Positions 18,270 through 27,751 are shown, counted from the first letter of the stretch. The stretch is 64,000 bases of DNA from JADJLQ01 sp964405735 (GCA_964405735.1 CAYOPD010000005.1:21019-85018), one strand, 5' to 3'. Numbers and translations: made by a program. The notes: generated from the letters alone by a model not told the origin.

Positions 18270-19628
18270 ATGAGGAAAAAGTTAAGGTTTTGCGTTCAGC
18301 CGATGATACTTTTATTCAGCATCGGAATGGTTCAAGCCCAAAAATTCTGGTTGACTACCAGGGAATTTCCCGGAGGGTATAAGACCGGGATAGCCCTTTT
18401 ACAAGACAGTGTTTTGTTTGTTTCTACCCAGCAATATGTGATGCGGAGCTTTAATGAGGGAAACCATTTTGATACGACGCTCCGGGCGGAAAGCCTTTCC
18501 ACCATCTTTGCCTCCCGTTCAGGTACGGTTCTGGCGGGGGGCAGGGGGAAAGTGTATTTTTCCAAAGACCTCGGAAAAAACTGGGATACCGTCTCTGTGA
18601 ATACTTCAGCCGATATCACCGGGTTTGTGGAAAATGCGACAGGAGGTCTTTTTGGAATGACCCGTATCTATGACGAGGACAAGGGTTATATCGGGGACGG
18701 GGTCCTTTTTTCCAATGATGGTGGATCCAGCTGGGCCTTTCGAAATAATGGACTTGGTTCTCAAAAAGCCTGTGAACATTTGACCATAGATAAAAACGGC
18801 CGACTTTATCTTGCTATTGGGGACGAAGACCGGACAGGAATGGGTGGTTTGTTTATTTCCGAAAATAATGGATTACTCTGGGAAGGGATCGGAATTACCA
18901 TTGACGGGAAAAATCAGGTCCCGGACCAGGTCGTTCCCACAACCATCACCGGACTATCGGTTTCGGATCAGGACAGCCTGTATATAAGCATAAGCGGCGT
19001 TGCGGTCAATGTATTTGTGTCCCTCAACCTTTTTAAAAGCATCAACGACGTTAAAAAAAATACTTTTTGGAATATCATGAATGTCACTCCCAATAATCTC
19101 TTCACGGACCGGAATCTGAATTCCATCCACTTTGCCCGGAACGGGGATTGGTACAGTTCATTCAATGGAACCCTCAACGTGGGTGGAACCTTCTATTCGA
19201 AAAACAAAGGTGTTTCCTGGCAACGGATTGACTTCGGCCTGGGAGTCGATATTTTCGGTATGCGCAATGTGCAATATTTCGCTGAAAGACAAAACGGGAA
19301 AATCTTTATGGTTCAATTCCTGAATGAACTGGTGCACTTTACGGACACGAGCCTGACGACGTCAGGCGCGGATGTTCAGTTCCGGTATAATAAATTAAAG
19401 GTATTCCCTAACCCGGTGATTTCCGGGGAGAATATACTGATTGAATTGCCCGGTTCAGTAAGAAAATGTTCACTTAGGGTATTGAACCGGTTAGGGCAGG
19501 TGATCCTGAAGAAATCGGTGGATAATGAATCACGGGTCGATATCAATATGGCGGTCGCTCCCGGTGCTTATTTTATCCTTGCTGTACGAGGGAATGAGGT
19601 GGCGGTGCAAAAGGTGTTGGTGTTTTAG
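18270..19628 (+). CDS. T9SS-secreted beta-propeller (BNR/sialidase-like) protein
   Basis: About 452 residues from the ATG at 18270, which gives a clean signal peptide (MRKKLRFCVQPM to VQAQ). An upstream in-frame ATG at 18216 would add 18 hydrophilic residues before it. The middle has repeated BNR-type blades (SKDLGKNWDTV, SNDGGSSWAF, SENNGLLWEG, SKNKGVSWQR), as in sortilin or photosystem-assembly-like propellers. The last about 75 residues (KVFPNPVISG to VQKVLVF) are a type A T9SS sorting domain, which directs export across the outer membrane. No catalytic function is assigned. It is convergent with pcaF. Confidence 0.88.
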   Translation: MRKKLRFCVQPMILLFSIGMVQAQKFWLTTREFPGGYKTGIALLQDSVLFVSTQQYVMRSFNEGNHFDTTLRAESLSTIFASRSGTVLAGGRGKVYFSKDLGKNWDTVSVNTSADITGFVENATGGLFGMTRIYDEDKGYIGDGVLFSNDGGSSWAFRNNGLGSQKACEHLTIDKNGRLYLAIGDEDRTGMGGLFISENNGLLWEGIGITIDGKNQVPDQVVPTTITGLSVSDQDSLYISISGVAVNVFVSLNLFKSINDVKKNTFWNIMNVTPNNLFTDRNLNSIHFARNGDWYSSFNGTLNVGGTFYSKNKGVSWQRIDFGLGVDIFGMRNVQYFAERQNGKIFMVQFLNELVHFTDTSLTTSGADVQFRYNKLKVFPNPVISGENILIELPGSVRKCSLRVLNRLGQVILKKSVDNESRVDINMAVAPGAYFILAVRGNEVAVQKVLVF

Positions 19629-19851
19629 GTGTGGGGCGGAGACCACAAAGTAAATAACCTGAGTATCCCAAATAGACACAAAAAACACAAAGTTTTATTT
19701 ATTAGTCATCAGCGAATTGCTCCTGCCAGGTCGGAGCTAAGCTCTTCCCAAACACAAGGCGCTCGGAGGGTGGGAGTTCACGGAGTTTTTGGGGCATCAA
19801 CCTATAGGCCCCAAAAGGACACGAAGTGCACGAAGAAACTCCCCTTTGCCC
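19629..19851. other. Convergent intergenic region with palindrome, hairpin and nonamer repeats
   Basis: No gene lies here. It holds GAGCTAAGCTC at 19734-19744 (a palindrome that recurs near 41.0-41.1 kb), and ACACGAAGTGCACGAAGA at about 19819-19837 with 9-base period, one of a family found in several gaps. A hairpin is listed separately. Confidence 0.6.
19787..19816. terminator. Candidate bidirectional terminator between the T9SS gene and pcaF
   Basis: TTTTGGGGC at 19787-19795 pairs perfectly with GCCCCAAAA at 19808-19816 around a 12-base loop. The A and T runs on the arms suit intrinsic termination in both directions between two convergent genes. Confidence 0.4.
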
Positions 19852-21057
19852 TCACACCTTCTCCAGGATTACCGCATATCCCTGCCCCACTCCAATACAC
19901 ATGGTCACCAGGGCATATTTTTTATTCAAAAGATGGAGGTCAAGGGCTGCGCTACCCAGGATGCGGGCTCCCGTCATGCCCAGGGGATGGCCCAGGGCAA
20001 TGGCTCCTCCGTTGACATTGATCCGGGGATCCCGGGGATCCAGTTTTAATTCGCGGAGGCAGGCGAGAACCTGAACGGCAAAAGCTTCGTTGATTTCGAT
20101 CAGATCGATGTGGTCGAGGCCTAGTTTGGTTTTCTCCAGAACGCGGATCGTCGCCGGGACTGGGCCAATGCCCATGATCCGGGGCTCGACTCCGACTACG
20201 GCTGAACCTGCGATGCGGGCCATTGGTTTGAGGCCGTATTGAACGATGGCATTAGAGGATGCGATCAGCAACGTTGCGGCGCCATCATTGAGGCCGCTGG
20301 AATTTCCGGCGGTGACAGTTCCCTCCGGCTTGAAGGCCGGTTTCAGACGGGCGAGTCCTTCCAGGCTGGTGGCCGGTTTGATAAATTCATCGCGGCTGAA
20401 TACAGTGACGTTTTGTTTGGAGTCCGTGAGTTCTATCGCAAAGATTTCCTTTTCCAGCCGGCCGGAGGAGGCAGCCGCTGTTGCTTTTTCCTGGGACCAG
20501 CAGGCAAACATGTCCTGTTCTTCCCGGTGGATCCGGTATTTCGCAGCCAGGTTTTCAGCTGTGACCCCCATGGAATCCGTTCCGTACATTTCTTTCATCC
20601 TGGGATTGACAAAGCGCCAGCCAAAACTGCTGTCATACATCTGGGCATCGGTGCCAAAGGCTCTGGATGTTTTTGAAATGACCCAGGGGCCCCGGGTCAT
20701 GTTTTCTACGCCACCGGCAACGATGAAATCTGCATCGCCGCATTGTATTGATCGGGCGGCATTGATCGTGGCCGCCATGCCGGAAGCACACAGGCGGTTG
20801 ACGGTCTCCCCGGGCACGGTGTATGGAAGACCGGCCAGGAGCAGGGCCATGCGGGCTACATTGCGGTTGTCTTCCCCGGCCTGGTTGGTGCAGCCTATGA
20901 TCACATCTTCGATTTTGTCTGATGGCAGCTCTGGATTTTTTTCCATCAGCTTTTTGATTGCCAAGGCTGCGAGGTCATCGGTGCGCAGGGTGGACAAACC
21001 GCCTCCGAAACTGCCTATTGGGCTGCGCAGGTAATCGACAATGAACGCCTGGTCCAC
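19852..21057 (-). CDS. pcaF: 3-oxoadipyl-CoA/acetyl-CoA thiolase
   Basis: This 401-residue protein is a complete thiolase. The nucleophilic Cys is in NRLCASGM (about residue 89), the catalytic His in GGAIALGHPLGMTG (about 357), and the second Cys in MCIGVGQG (about 387). MDQAFIVDYLRSPIG is the usual PcaF-like start. PcaF cleaves beta-ketoadipyl-CoA to succinyl-CoA and acetyl-CoA. The specificity is inferred from the linked pca genes. The start codon is GTG and overlaps the TAG stop of the DUF1080 gene by one base (TAGTG), so translation is likely coupled. Confidence 0.9.
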   Translation of the reverse strand: MDQAFIVDYLRSPIGSFGGGLSTLRTDDLAALAIKKLMEKNPELPSDKIEDVIIGCTNQAGEDNRNVARMALLLAGLPYTVPGETVNRLCASGMAATINAARSIQCGDADFIVAGGVENMTRGPWVISKTSRAFGTDAQMYDSSFGWRFVNPRMKEMYGTDSMGVTAENLAAKYRIHREEQDMFACWSQEKATAAASSGRLEKEIFAIELTDSKQNVTVFSRDEFIKPATSLEGLARLKPAFKPEGTVTAGNSSGLNDGAATLLIASSNAIVQYGLKPMARIAGSAVVGVEPRIMGIGPVPATIRVLEKTKLGLDHIDLIEINEAFAVQVLACLRELKLDPRDPRINVNGGAIALGHPLGMTGARILGSAALDLHLLNKKYALVTMCIGVGQGYAVILEKV

Positions 21058-21758
21058 TAATTGTCGAGTTTTTTGATCGGGGTGAGCAGAAGTTTTCGGA
21101 ATTCTACCTCCGAACCTTCTGCCTGGATGGCAAAACTGCCATGATCCGCGGTGGCATTATAACCATGATTGACCAGGTCGCCATTGACCCAGACCTTAAT
21201 TTCGTTTTTCAGGCATTCTATCTTCATGGAATTCCATTCGCCCACCGGTTTTTCAGAACCATCGGTCAGGTTGGGGATCCTCCTGTTTTTATTTCCATCT
21301 ATCCCCCAGTTTTCTTTAGGTCCGCGCCGGGCTTCCATATCGGGTACAGTGATGTCTTCGCCTATACACCAGAAATCGCCTGCGTTTTCATGCATCATTT
21401 GTACTTCCACCGATTGCGGAAACATGCCATACAATCTCCGGGGCTTTGAGGCATGCACCAGGGCGCCGCAATTACCAGGCTTTCCCGCAAAACGGTATTC
21501 AATCTCCATCCGGTAATCGGAATAAGATTGATCCGTGATCAGATGCCCTCCGGGAGTGCCCAGGCTGACCAGGTATCCATTCCGGACGATGAAGGGATTG
21601 ATGGCATTGGGATTTTTATCCATTTCCGGCACATCGATATGCCAACCTGTCAAATCTTTTCCGTTGAAAAGCTCGACGCTTTTTTTCCCGGTCGTCCCCC
21701 GGGATGCATTACAACTGAAAATCAATGTAATGGCTGATAGAAAATATATATATCGCAT
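21057..21758 (-). CDS. DUF1080 (3-keto-disaccharide hydrolase-like) lipoprotein
   Basis: This 233-residue protein has a lipoprotein signal (TLIFSCNAS, lipid-modified Cys about residue 16). The DUF1080 concanavalin-like domain begins SVELFNGKDLTGWH and contains DYRMEIEYRF, NCGALVHA and GEWNSMKIE. Family members bind or hydrolyse sugar derivatives such as 3-ketoglycosides at the outer membrane. It sits between an MFS transporter gene and pcaF on the same strand and is translationally coupled to pcaF, which is an unusual partnership. Confidence 0.88.
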   Translation of the reverse strand: MRYIYFLSAITLIFSCNASRGTTGKKSVELFNGKDLTGWHIDVPEMDKNPNAINPFIVRNGYLVSLGTPGGHLITDQSYSDYRMEIEYRFAGKPGNCGALVHASKPRRLYGMFPQSVEVQMMHENAGDFWCIGEDITVPDMEARRGPKENWGIDGNKNRRIPNLTDGSEKPVGEWNSMKIECLKNEIKVWVNGDLVNHGYNATADHGSFAIQAEGSEVEFRKLLLTPIKKLDN

Positions 21759-21772
21759 GGTTATGTAAAGTT

Positions 21773-21793
21773 ATCAGCTTTCAGCAATCAGCT
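21773..21793. repeat. Short heptamer array upstream of the DUF1080 gene
   Basis: ATCAGCT, TTCAGCA and ATCAGCT occur in exact 7-base register, followed by a divergent CACCGCA. This is the same TCAGC-type motif as the array at 32261-32366. Confidence 0.55.
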
Positions 21794-21854
21794 CACCGCA
21801 AGATAAGGAGAAGTGGTGTAGCAGCCATGAAGGGAGGAAGGGAATCCTAAATCC

Positions 21855-23108
21855 TCAAATTTCAGTTTTGATTTGCGATACTCCTTCTTTGGAATCCTGC
21901 TGCGTCATTAAATAGACCTTATAAATCAGGTAAGCACAGAGCATCATGACGGCCACGCTGATAATACCAAGGGTAGGATAATGCTCAATCGGGCTGTGTG
22001 GCGTTTGCTGGGTTACGATCAGGCCTGCAAAGGCGGCAGCTATTCCTCCGGCGATTTGCTGCAAGGATGAACTGATACTCATAAAAGCTCCGCGGTCGTG
22101 GAGGCGGGGCAGGGAGATCAGAATGGTCGAGGAAGGAATCATCCTCGACATGATGCCTGCAAACAAAAGTATATTCAGCACAATCACTACCCATAAGGGA
22201 ACCACAGGCAGGTTGGTGTAAATGAGGATGAGCACGGAAGCCCAAATCGAGCCGAACAGGAAGATTTTAAACCGGTTGGCCCGGTCACTCCAGCGACCGA
22301 CCAGCGGCATGATCACCAGGGATGCTATCCCCGTGGCCATATAGAGTAGGGGTAGTTGGGCGGGACTGACCTTGAGGTTGTTGATCGCGAATGCACTTCC
22401 AAAGGGCATCATGAGGAAACCCCCGATGGAAAGCAAAGCTGTTGCCATGAAGGCCAGCTGATAAGGCGGGTGGGAGAGGACGTTTTTAAAATGTTCCAGG
22501 GCGGAAATTTTCTGGTTGTGGGTCAAATGATGGACTACAGGCTGCATAAAACGGACGACCAGGGTGAAGATCAGGAGGGCCAGACCGACGATCATAAGGA
22601 AGGGGGCATGCCAGTCCCAGGCATTGGCAAGGTAAATGCCGATTGGAATACCAAGTACTGAACTGGCTGCAAATCCCATCTGGATAAAACCCATCACTCG
22701 GCCCCGGGTCTCCGGCCTGAAGACATCGCTGATGATCGCCATCAGCACCGAACCCATGACTCCTCCAAACAAACCGGTAAGGATGCGGGCCAAAACCAAA
22801 AAAGTATAACTGGTTGCCAATCCGCAGGCAAGCGTACCCAAAATAAAACCCGAATAAAAAAACAGGAGCAATTTTTTCCGGTCATACCGGTCTGCAAAAC
22901 CCGCCGCCAGCAAACCGGAAATCCCGGCACTGAATGCATAAGCCGATACCGCGATGCCAAACTGACCCGGGCTGATGTGCAGGGCCTTGATCATAAAATC
23001 ACCCAGGGGGGACATGACCATAAAATCCAATACGATGGTAAACTGCGTGAGAGCAAGAAGCACGATTATGATTTTGTGATAGGTGGAAAAGGGGCTTGGT
23101 TTGTTCAT
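21855..23108 (-). CDS. MFS transporter (DHA1-like)
   Basis: This 417-residue protein has 12 predicted transmembrane helices. Motif A-like AGFADRYDRKKLLL follows helix 2 and PETRGRVMGFIQMG follows helix 4. The pattern is that of the drug:H+ antiporter DHA1/arabinose efflux type. It lies between the secreted glycosidase-like gene and the DUF1080-pcaF pair on the same strand. Its cargo could be a sugar, an aromatic acid or a toxic compound; the sequence does not decide. Confidence 0.85.
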   Translation of the reverse strand: MNKPSPFSTYHKIIIVLLALTQFTIVLDFMVMSPLGDFMIKALHISPGQFGIAVSAYAFSAGISGLLAAGFADRYDRKKLLLFFYSGFILGTLACGLATSYTFLVLARILTGLFGGVMGSVLMAIISDVFRPETRGRVMGFIQMGFAASSVLGIPIGIYLANAWDWHAPFLMIVGLALLIFTLVVRFMQPVVHHLTHNQKISALEHFKNVLSHPPYQLAFMATALLSIGGFLMMPFGSAFAINNLKVSPAQLPLLYMATGIASLVIMPLVGRWSDRANRFKIFLFGSIWASVLILIYTNLPVVPLWVVIVLNILLFAGIMSRMIPSSTILISLPRLHDRGAFMSISSSLQQIAGGIAAAFAGLIVTQQTPHSPIEHYPTLGIISVAVMMLCAYLIYKVYLMTQQDSKEGVSQIKTEI

Positions 23109-23118
23109 GGGGAAGGGA

Positions 23119-23174
23119 GAGGAGAGAGGTTAGAGGAGAGAGGTTAGAGGTTAGAGGTTGGTGGTTGGTGAGTG
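23119..23174. repeat. Heptamer array upstream of the MFS gene
   Basis: Eight units occur in exact 7-base register: GAGGAGA, GAGGTTA, GAGGAGA, GAGGTTA, GAGGTTA, GAGGTTG, GTGGTTG, GTGAGTG. The array lies between the MFS start and the stop of the preceding minus-strand gene. A 9-base-type motif (CTTTGTGTA, CTTCGCGC, CTTGGTGGG) follows at 23191-23216. Confidence 0.85.
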
Positions 23175-23242
23175 GATTACAAAGCTAGCGCTTTGTGTAC
23201 TTCGCGCCTTGGTGGGAAACCTATTCGTGAGAACCATAGTAG

Positions 23243-25474
23243 TCATTTATTTTTACGTTGAGGGAACTCCCCTTTTTGAGCATTGCGGGCAATCTGCAAA
23301 TCCCGCTCCACCTGGGGCAATAAAGCCACCCAGGAAAAAAGCGGAAGGGACTCCCGGTAACGGCCAAGGGACACATGTGGCGTGGCTTTATAACGATCTT
23401 TTGTCATTTGGGCCACTTGCTTCCATTGAACCAGGGCGGATTCGAGCTCAAGGATGGCCTTTTGTTTTTCAGATGCCCGGCCGGTGTGTCGAAAAGTATG
23501 GAGTGCGACCCCTGCGCGGAGTTTGTGTGAAAAATATAGGCCAAGGTGGGCCCAGGTGGCCGCATCGGCCCATTCGGAAGCAAGGGGAGGAGCGGGATGC
23601 GAATGCCCTTTTGTCCAAGTCTTATATAATTTAAACGCTTTTTTACTGTCTTTTTCCGATTGCATAGCAACTTGCAGGGGGCCGATCTGACTGTCCTGCA
23701 TCTTTTTATTTTCTACTTTCAGTTGGACAAAGTCTTCAATGGAAACCATTTTCGGATCGAGGGTCTCGTGATGGATCAGCTCGTCAATGGATATAAAAGG
23801 GGAAGTCCGGTCAAAAAAGCCATTGGGGTTGGAGGGTTCCGGAGCGAGGAAACCCTCGGAATAAAGGGTATAGTCCCAGGTGGACCGGAAGAAGGATGCC
23901 AGGCGCAGGGGCATTTTACTTGCCAGGTTGATGGCCTGCCACAATGATTTACCGGATCCTTTTCCATATCGATTATCCAGGAGGCCGATAAAAAATTCAT
24001 CGGGTAATTCCGGGTCATACAACAACCGGCCCCAGATGGCGTAAAACAACCACTGGTGTTCAAATGCATATTCAGGGAGAGCATGGTGGTCATGGATTGA
24101 ATAGTAGTTCACAGCAGGAACATATCCTTCGGACCCGATAAAATAGCCATTGACATAATTCTTGTTGTTTTGGCGAATGTGCTCGCGGATAAAACCGGCT
24201 TGTCCCCACCGGAGGATAAAAAAGTCTTCATTCCGGATCATCCACTGGATCCGGTAATCATCCGGTTTGGGAGACCAGAATCGTTCATCCAGTTTTCCCG
24301 AATGATAGTCATGAGTGATGGCAAGCTTCGGAGTGGAGTGGCCATGGGACCAGTTGAATTTGATTTCCACCAGGGCCGGCTCTTTAAGCTTTGCCCTGTC
24401 CAGCAAAGTACGCATGGCCATCGGATCGCCGGCCAATACGGAGCGGTGGATGAATTTCACGGGACGCGAGGCGTCCTTCATGCCTGCGACAAAGGTTTCT
24501 TCAATCCAGTCTTCCCGCTGCTGGGGTGTCATTTTTTCATCAAAGGTCCCCATCCAGTCGGCCAGGGTGACCCCGATGCCGGTGAGGCCAGGGTATTCGT
24601 CGATGAGCTGGGTGACCGACTCGCGGGTATATTTTTTTACGGTATCCGAAAGGCTGCTGTATTCGGAAACATGATAATTTTTTGCAAAAGCTGGAGAGAC
24701 CGCGATGTTCCAGTTGACCACAAAAGACTGGATACCCCTTTTACCTGCCATATCAAACAGGGAAGTCCAGAATTGTTTCCATTCCCGCATTTCCATTTCA
24801 GAAAATGCATTGGCCAGGGGGAAGGATTTGGATTGAATCATAAAAGGAAAGGGATGGATATTCCACAGTGAAAGCGCGTTCCAGCGGTTGTCTACCATCC
24901 TGTCCAGGAATTTTTCCCAAAACTTCAGGTTCCGGCAGGTCGAGGTATGCAGGGTAACGGCTTCATGGTTCCTGTAGGGCGACCAGGGCAGGTTGAATTT
25001 GATGATCCGGTATTCCAGGTGAGGATTGTAGGTTTTTTCGGGAATGGATGACCATGGTTTTCCTGATTCCAGGGTCTCTTTGATTTCCATAATGCCATAA
25101 AGGGCACCCACCGGGTCCTGGTAAAGCAGGCAGAGTGTTTTCCGGCTCACAAGCCACTTGAACCGGAAACCTTCCGTTTTGATTGCCGCGAATTCAGCAG
25201 ATTTGATTTCCGCGTATAAATAATTTTTAATATCCTTTGGAGAAACGATCAGGAGGTCGGGTTGCAAGTCTGTGTTTTTCTGTATATCGATGGTTTCATC
25301 CAGGCTGATCCCTGTTTTCTCCCTCAATCGGTTTAATCCATAGCGTATGGTTTCATTTTGCAGGTCAGCGGCAATCCGCAACTGGCCATTCAGGGATTCG
25401 GAAAAAAGGAACAGAAGCAAAATGAACAAACCGGTATTCCGTTTAAGTAATCCATTATTAGGAAGGCCGTTCAT
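23243..25474 (-). CDS. Large secreted glycoside hydrolase-like protein (GH67/GH20-type N-terminal domain)
   Basis: About 743 residues from the ATG at 25474. The longer frame starts with a TTG directly at the previous stop codon. A Sec signal peptide (ending SESLNGQ) is followed by a region like the N-terminal alpha-beta domain of alpha-glucuronidases and beta-hexosaminidases (DLLIVSPKDIKNYLYAE, QDPVGALYGIMEI). A TIM-barrel-like catalytic region at about 150-480 follows (NRWNALSLWNIHPFPF, GIGVTLADWMG). A helical C-terminal part ends near the basic QKGEFPQRKNK. I do not place it in a CAZy family with confidence; an alpha-glucuronidase-like role is a guess. It is flanked by pcaIJ and an MFS gene. 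Confidence 0.65.
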   Translation of the reverse strand: MNGLPNNGLLKRNTGLFILLLFLFSESLNGQLRIAADLQNETIRYGLNRLREKTGISLDETIDIQKNTDLQPDLLIVSPKDIKNYLYAEIKSAEFAAIKTEGFRFKWLVSRKTLCLLYQDPVGALYGIMEIKETLESGKPWSSIPEKTYNPHLEYRIIKFNLPWSPYRNHEAVTLHTSTCRNLKFWEKFLDRMVDNRWNALSLWNIHPFPFMIQSKSFPLANAFSEMEMREWKQFWTSLFDMAGKRGIQSFVVNWNIAVSPAFAKNYHVSEYSSLSDTVKKYTRESVTQLIDEYPGLTGIGVTLADWMGTFDEKMTPQQREDWIEETFVAGMKDASRPVKFIHRSVLAGDPMAMRTLLDRAKLKEPALVEIKFNWSHGHSTPKLAITHDYHSGKLDERFWSPKPDDYRIQWMIRNEDFFILRWGQAGFIREHIRQNNKNYVNGYFIGSEGYVPAVNYYSIHDHHALPEYAFEHQWLFYAIWGRLLYDPELPDEFFIGLLDNRYGKGSGKSLWQAINLASKMPLRLASFFRSTWDYTLYSEGFLAPEPSNPNGFFDRTSPFISIDELIHHETLDPKMVSIEDFVQLKVENKKMQDSQIGPLQVAMQSEKDSKKAFKLYKTWTKGHSHPAPPLASEWADAATWAHLGLYFSHKLRAGVALHTFRHTGRASEKQKAILELESALVQWKQVAQMTKDRYKATPHVSLGRYRESLPLFSWVALLPQVERDLQIARNAQKGEFPQRKNK

Positions 25475-25510
25475 ATTGAAAAAACAAGGTAAGCAAAAGT
25501 GGTCGGGCAA

Positions 25511-26854
25511 CTATTGACTCACCACAAATTCCGCCTCCGTTTTTTCCCTCACCTCACTCAGGGTATGACCAGGCATCAATTCAACCAGGGACAACTTTCC
25601 TTCGCGGAAGGTGAATACGGCCAGTTCCGTGATAATCATATTCACCACATTTTTTGCTGTCAACGGCAGGGTGCATTCGCGGACCAATTTGGAAGAACCG
25701 TTGGGGTTGTTATGGGTCATGAGGACAATAAGTTTTTTTGCTCCTGCCGCCAGGTCCATGGCGCCACCTACGCCCAGGAGGGGTTTTCCGGGAACGGCCC
25801 AATTTGCCAGGTTGGCTTTCTCATCGACCTGCAGTCCACCCATTACAGCCACATCGATATGTCCTCCCCGGATCATGCCAAAGGAATCGGCGCTGTCGAA
25901 ATAGGAACTGCCCGGCAATGCGGTCACCGGAATCTTGCCGGCATTCACGGGATAATGCATGGCCCCTCTGCCATCTTTAGGGCTGGGACCGATACCCAGC
26001 ATTCCATTTTCAGAATGAAGGATGATGCCGTCATCCGGTGAAATAAAATCAGCTACGAGGGTAGGAATGCCAATGCCGAGATTGACCACATCACCTTTAT
26101 TGAGCTCAAGGAAGGCCCGTCTTGCGATTAAGCTGCGCACATCATTTTCTTTTTTTGAGGATTCCAGGCTGGCGGAAGTGCCCAGGTCCTCCAAAGTGAG
26201 ATGTGCCTGGATGAGGAAGTCCACAAAACAGCCGGGAGTATGAATGTGTTCAGGTGCGATATGACCGACCGGTACGATTTCTTCCACTTCTGCAATCACG
26301 AGGTCGGCGGCAGTGGCCATCGCTTTGTTGAAATTCTGTTCCGTCATCCGGTATTGCAGGTTGCCGGAAGTATCGGCCCGCCAGGCACGGATAAAGGCAA
26401 CATGGGCGCGTATGCTTTTTACGAACACCTGTTCGATGCCGTCTATTATTTTGGTCTCTTTATCTTTTGCCAATAAGGTCCCTGCGGATGCCGGCGTATA
26501 AAATCCACCTATGCCTGCCCCTCCGGCGCGGATGGCTTCCGCCAGGCTGCCCTGGGGAAGGAGCTCATATTCAACCCGGCCTTCCTGGGCAGCGGCCACT
26601 GCATCGGGGTTACTGGTAAAAAAGGATCCGATGATTTTTCTGATCTGGCCGTTTCTAAGGAGGCGGCCACCCCCCAGGCCTGGTTCACCGGTATTGTTGG
26701 CGATATAGGTGAGGTCCTTCACCTGTGTTTTGGCAAGGGCGTGTAACAAGTGAACAGGATTGCCGGTCATACCGAAACCACCTATCATCAGCCGGTCACC
26801 GGATTTGACGAGGGCGGCAGCGGTATCGAGGGAGAGGATGGGGACGGTTTTCAT
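25511..26854 (-). CDS. pcaIJ: Fused two-domain 3-oxoacid (3-oxoadipate) CoA-transferase
   Basis: This 447-residue protein is a fusion of the usual A and B subunits. The A half (about 1-215) has MIGGFGMTGNP and SFFTSNPDAV. The B half (about 235-447) has NLGIGIPTLVADF and the catalytic Glu in SENGMLGIGP. It transfers CoA from succinyl-CoA to beta-ketoadipate, preparing it for PcaF. Acetoacetate or another 3-oxoacid is possible in principle; the pca context favours 3-oxoadipate. Bacterial PcaI and PcaJ are normally separate proteins. It starts at ATG 26854, after a 295-base gap downstream of pcaG. Confidence 0.9.
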   Translation of the reverse strand: MKTVPILSLDTAAALVKSGDRLMIGGFGMTGNPVHLLHALAKTQVKDLTYIANNTGEPGLGGGRLLRNGQIRKIIGSFFTSNPDAVAAAQEGRVEYELLPQGSLAEAIRAGGAGIGGFYTPASAGTLLAKDKETKIIDGIEQVFVKSIRAHVAFIRAWRADTSGNLQYRMTEQNFNKAMATAADLVIAEVEEIVPVGHIAPEHIHTPGCFVDFLIQAHLTLEDLGTSASLESSKKENDVRSLIARRAFLELNKGDVVNLGIGIPTLVADFISPDDGIILHSENGMLGIGPSPKDGRGAMHYPVNAGKIPVTALPGSSYFDSADSFGMIRGGHIDVAVMGGLQVDEKANLANWAVPGKPLLGVGGAMDLAAGAKKLIVLMTHNNPNGSSKLVRECTLPLTAKNVVNMIITELAVFTFREGKLSLVELMPGHTLSEVREKTEAEFVVSQ

Positions 26855-27149
26855 GCGGAGTTCAAATTTAGGTTAATGGGGACTAATGGCCGTCTTCTCC
26901 AGTGGAGTTATTTCGCGCGGAGGGCGGGGGAGCATGGAGAATTTTTTTTTGTGAAGAAATGGTCTATCACTTCCGGGCTTTGCGGTTCTGTACAGAGTTT
27001 CGACCTGATGCTGGGTTGGGGTTAGTAGACCAAAACATCCGATGCCTCGGAACAATAATTTTACAATTCAGCAATTCTCCAATCATAAGCCAACCTCCGT
27101 GACCTCCGTGGGCTCCTTGCGCAATGAACCCCGTGCTCAATCCCACAAA
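26855..27149. other. Non-coding gap between pcaG and pcaIJ with a nonamer repeat
   Basis: No gene is supported here. CCTCCGTGA, CCTCCGTGG and GCTCCTTGC at 27094-27120 keep an exact 9-base period. The rest contains a T9 run near 26942 and no convincing hairpin. The gap may hold a promoter for pcaIJ, but no TAnnTTTG box stands out. Confidence 0.5.
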
Positions 27150-27731
27150 TCATACATCGAAAAAGACCGTCTCCTTCTCTCCCTGCATATGGATATCAAA
27201 ATGATAAACCGGCATCCCATGCAGTATGGAACGGCTCACTAATAAGGTGAACCTCCGCTCAGGGGGAACGGAAAGGAGGACTTCATCCCTTGAATTGAGT
27301 GCCACTTCTTCTGCAAAATAGATGCGGGTGTAGGCATGGCTGAGCTGACCGCGCATGAATACCATGACGTGGATGTGTGGAGCCTGTCCGCCGGAGCTCC
27401 CGGGCTTGATGGTCTGAAATACAAATTCATGGCTATCGCGGGTCCCCGTACCCTGGCGGCCGAAAAGCCGTTGATTGCCCAGACCAGTCTGAATATATTG
27501 GCCATGGGCATCGGCCTGCCAAAGTTCGATCATGGCATCGGGAATGGTTCCCCCCAGGCCGTCGAATATCCTGCCCCGGATGGTGATCCGCTCACCCTCT
27601 ATGCTATCGTCAATCATCAATCCGTCGTTGAGGCTTGGAAAAGGATATCCGTATTGTTCGGAGGTAAGGCCATAGGCAAAATATGGCCCGACGGTCTGGG
27701 ATGGGGTCTGGGGCAAGGAGGATTCTGACAT
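27150..27731 (-). CDS. pcaG: Protocatechuate 3,4-dioxygenase alpha subunit
   Basis: This 193-residue protein has the intradiol dioxygenase fold. PSQTVGPYFAYGL is near the N-terminus, RGRIFDGLGGTIPDAMIELWQADAHGQY at about 51-78, and APHIHVMVFMRG near 135. It lacks the tyrosine iron ligands of the beta subunit and serves as the partner subunit that forms part of the active-site pocket. Together with PcaH it cleaves protocatechuate to beta-carboxy-cis,cis-muconate. It starts 20 bases after the pcaH stop on the same strand. Confidence 0.93.
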   Translation of the reverse strand: MSESSLPQTPSQTVGPYFAYGLTSEQYGYPFPSLNDGLMIDDSIEGERITIRGRIFDGLGGTIPDAMIELWQADAHGQYIQTGLGNQRLFGRQGTGTRDSHEFVFQTIKPGSSGGQAPHIHVMVFMRGQLSHAYTRIYFAEEVALNSRDEVLLSVPPERRFTLLVSRSILHGMPVYHFDIHMQGEKETVFFDV

Positions 27732-27751
27732 GGAGATTTTTAATGGTTTAA

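Noticed and set aside
20246..21034. 262-codon plus-strand frame antisense to pcaF
   Set aside because: Complement of the conserved thiolase; low-complexity Ser/Arg/Pro composition.
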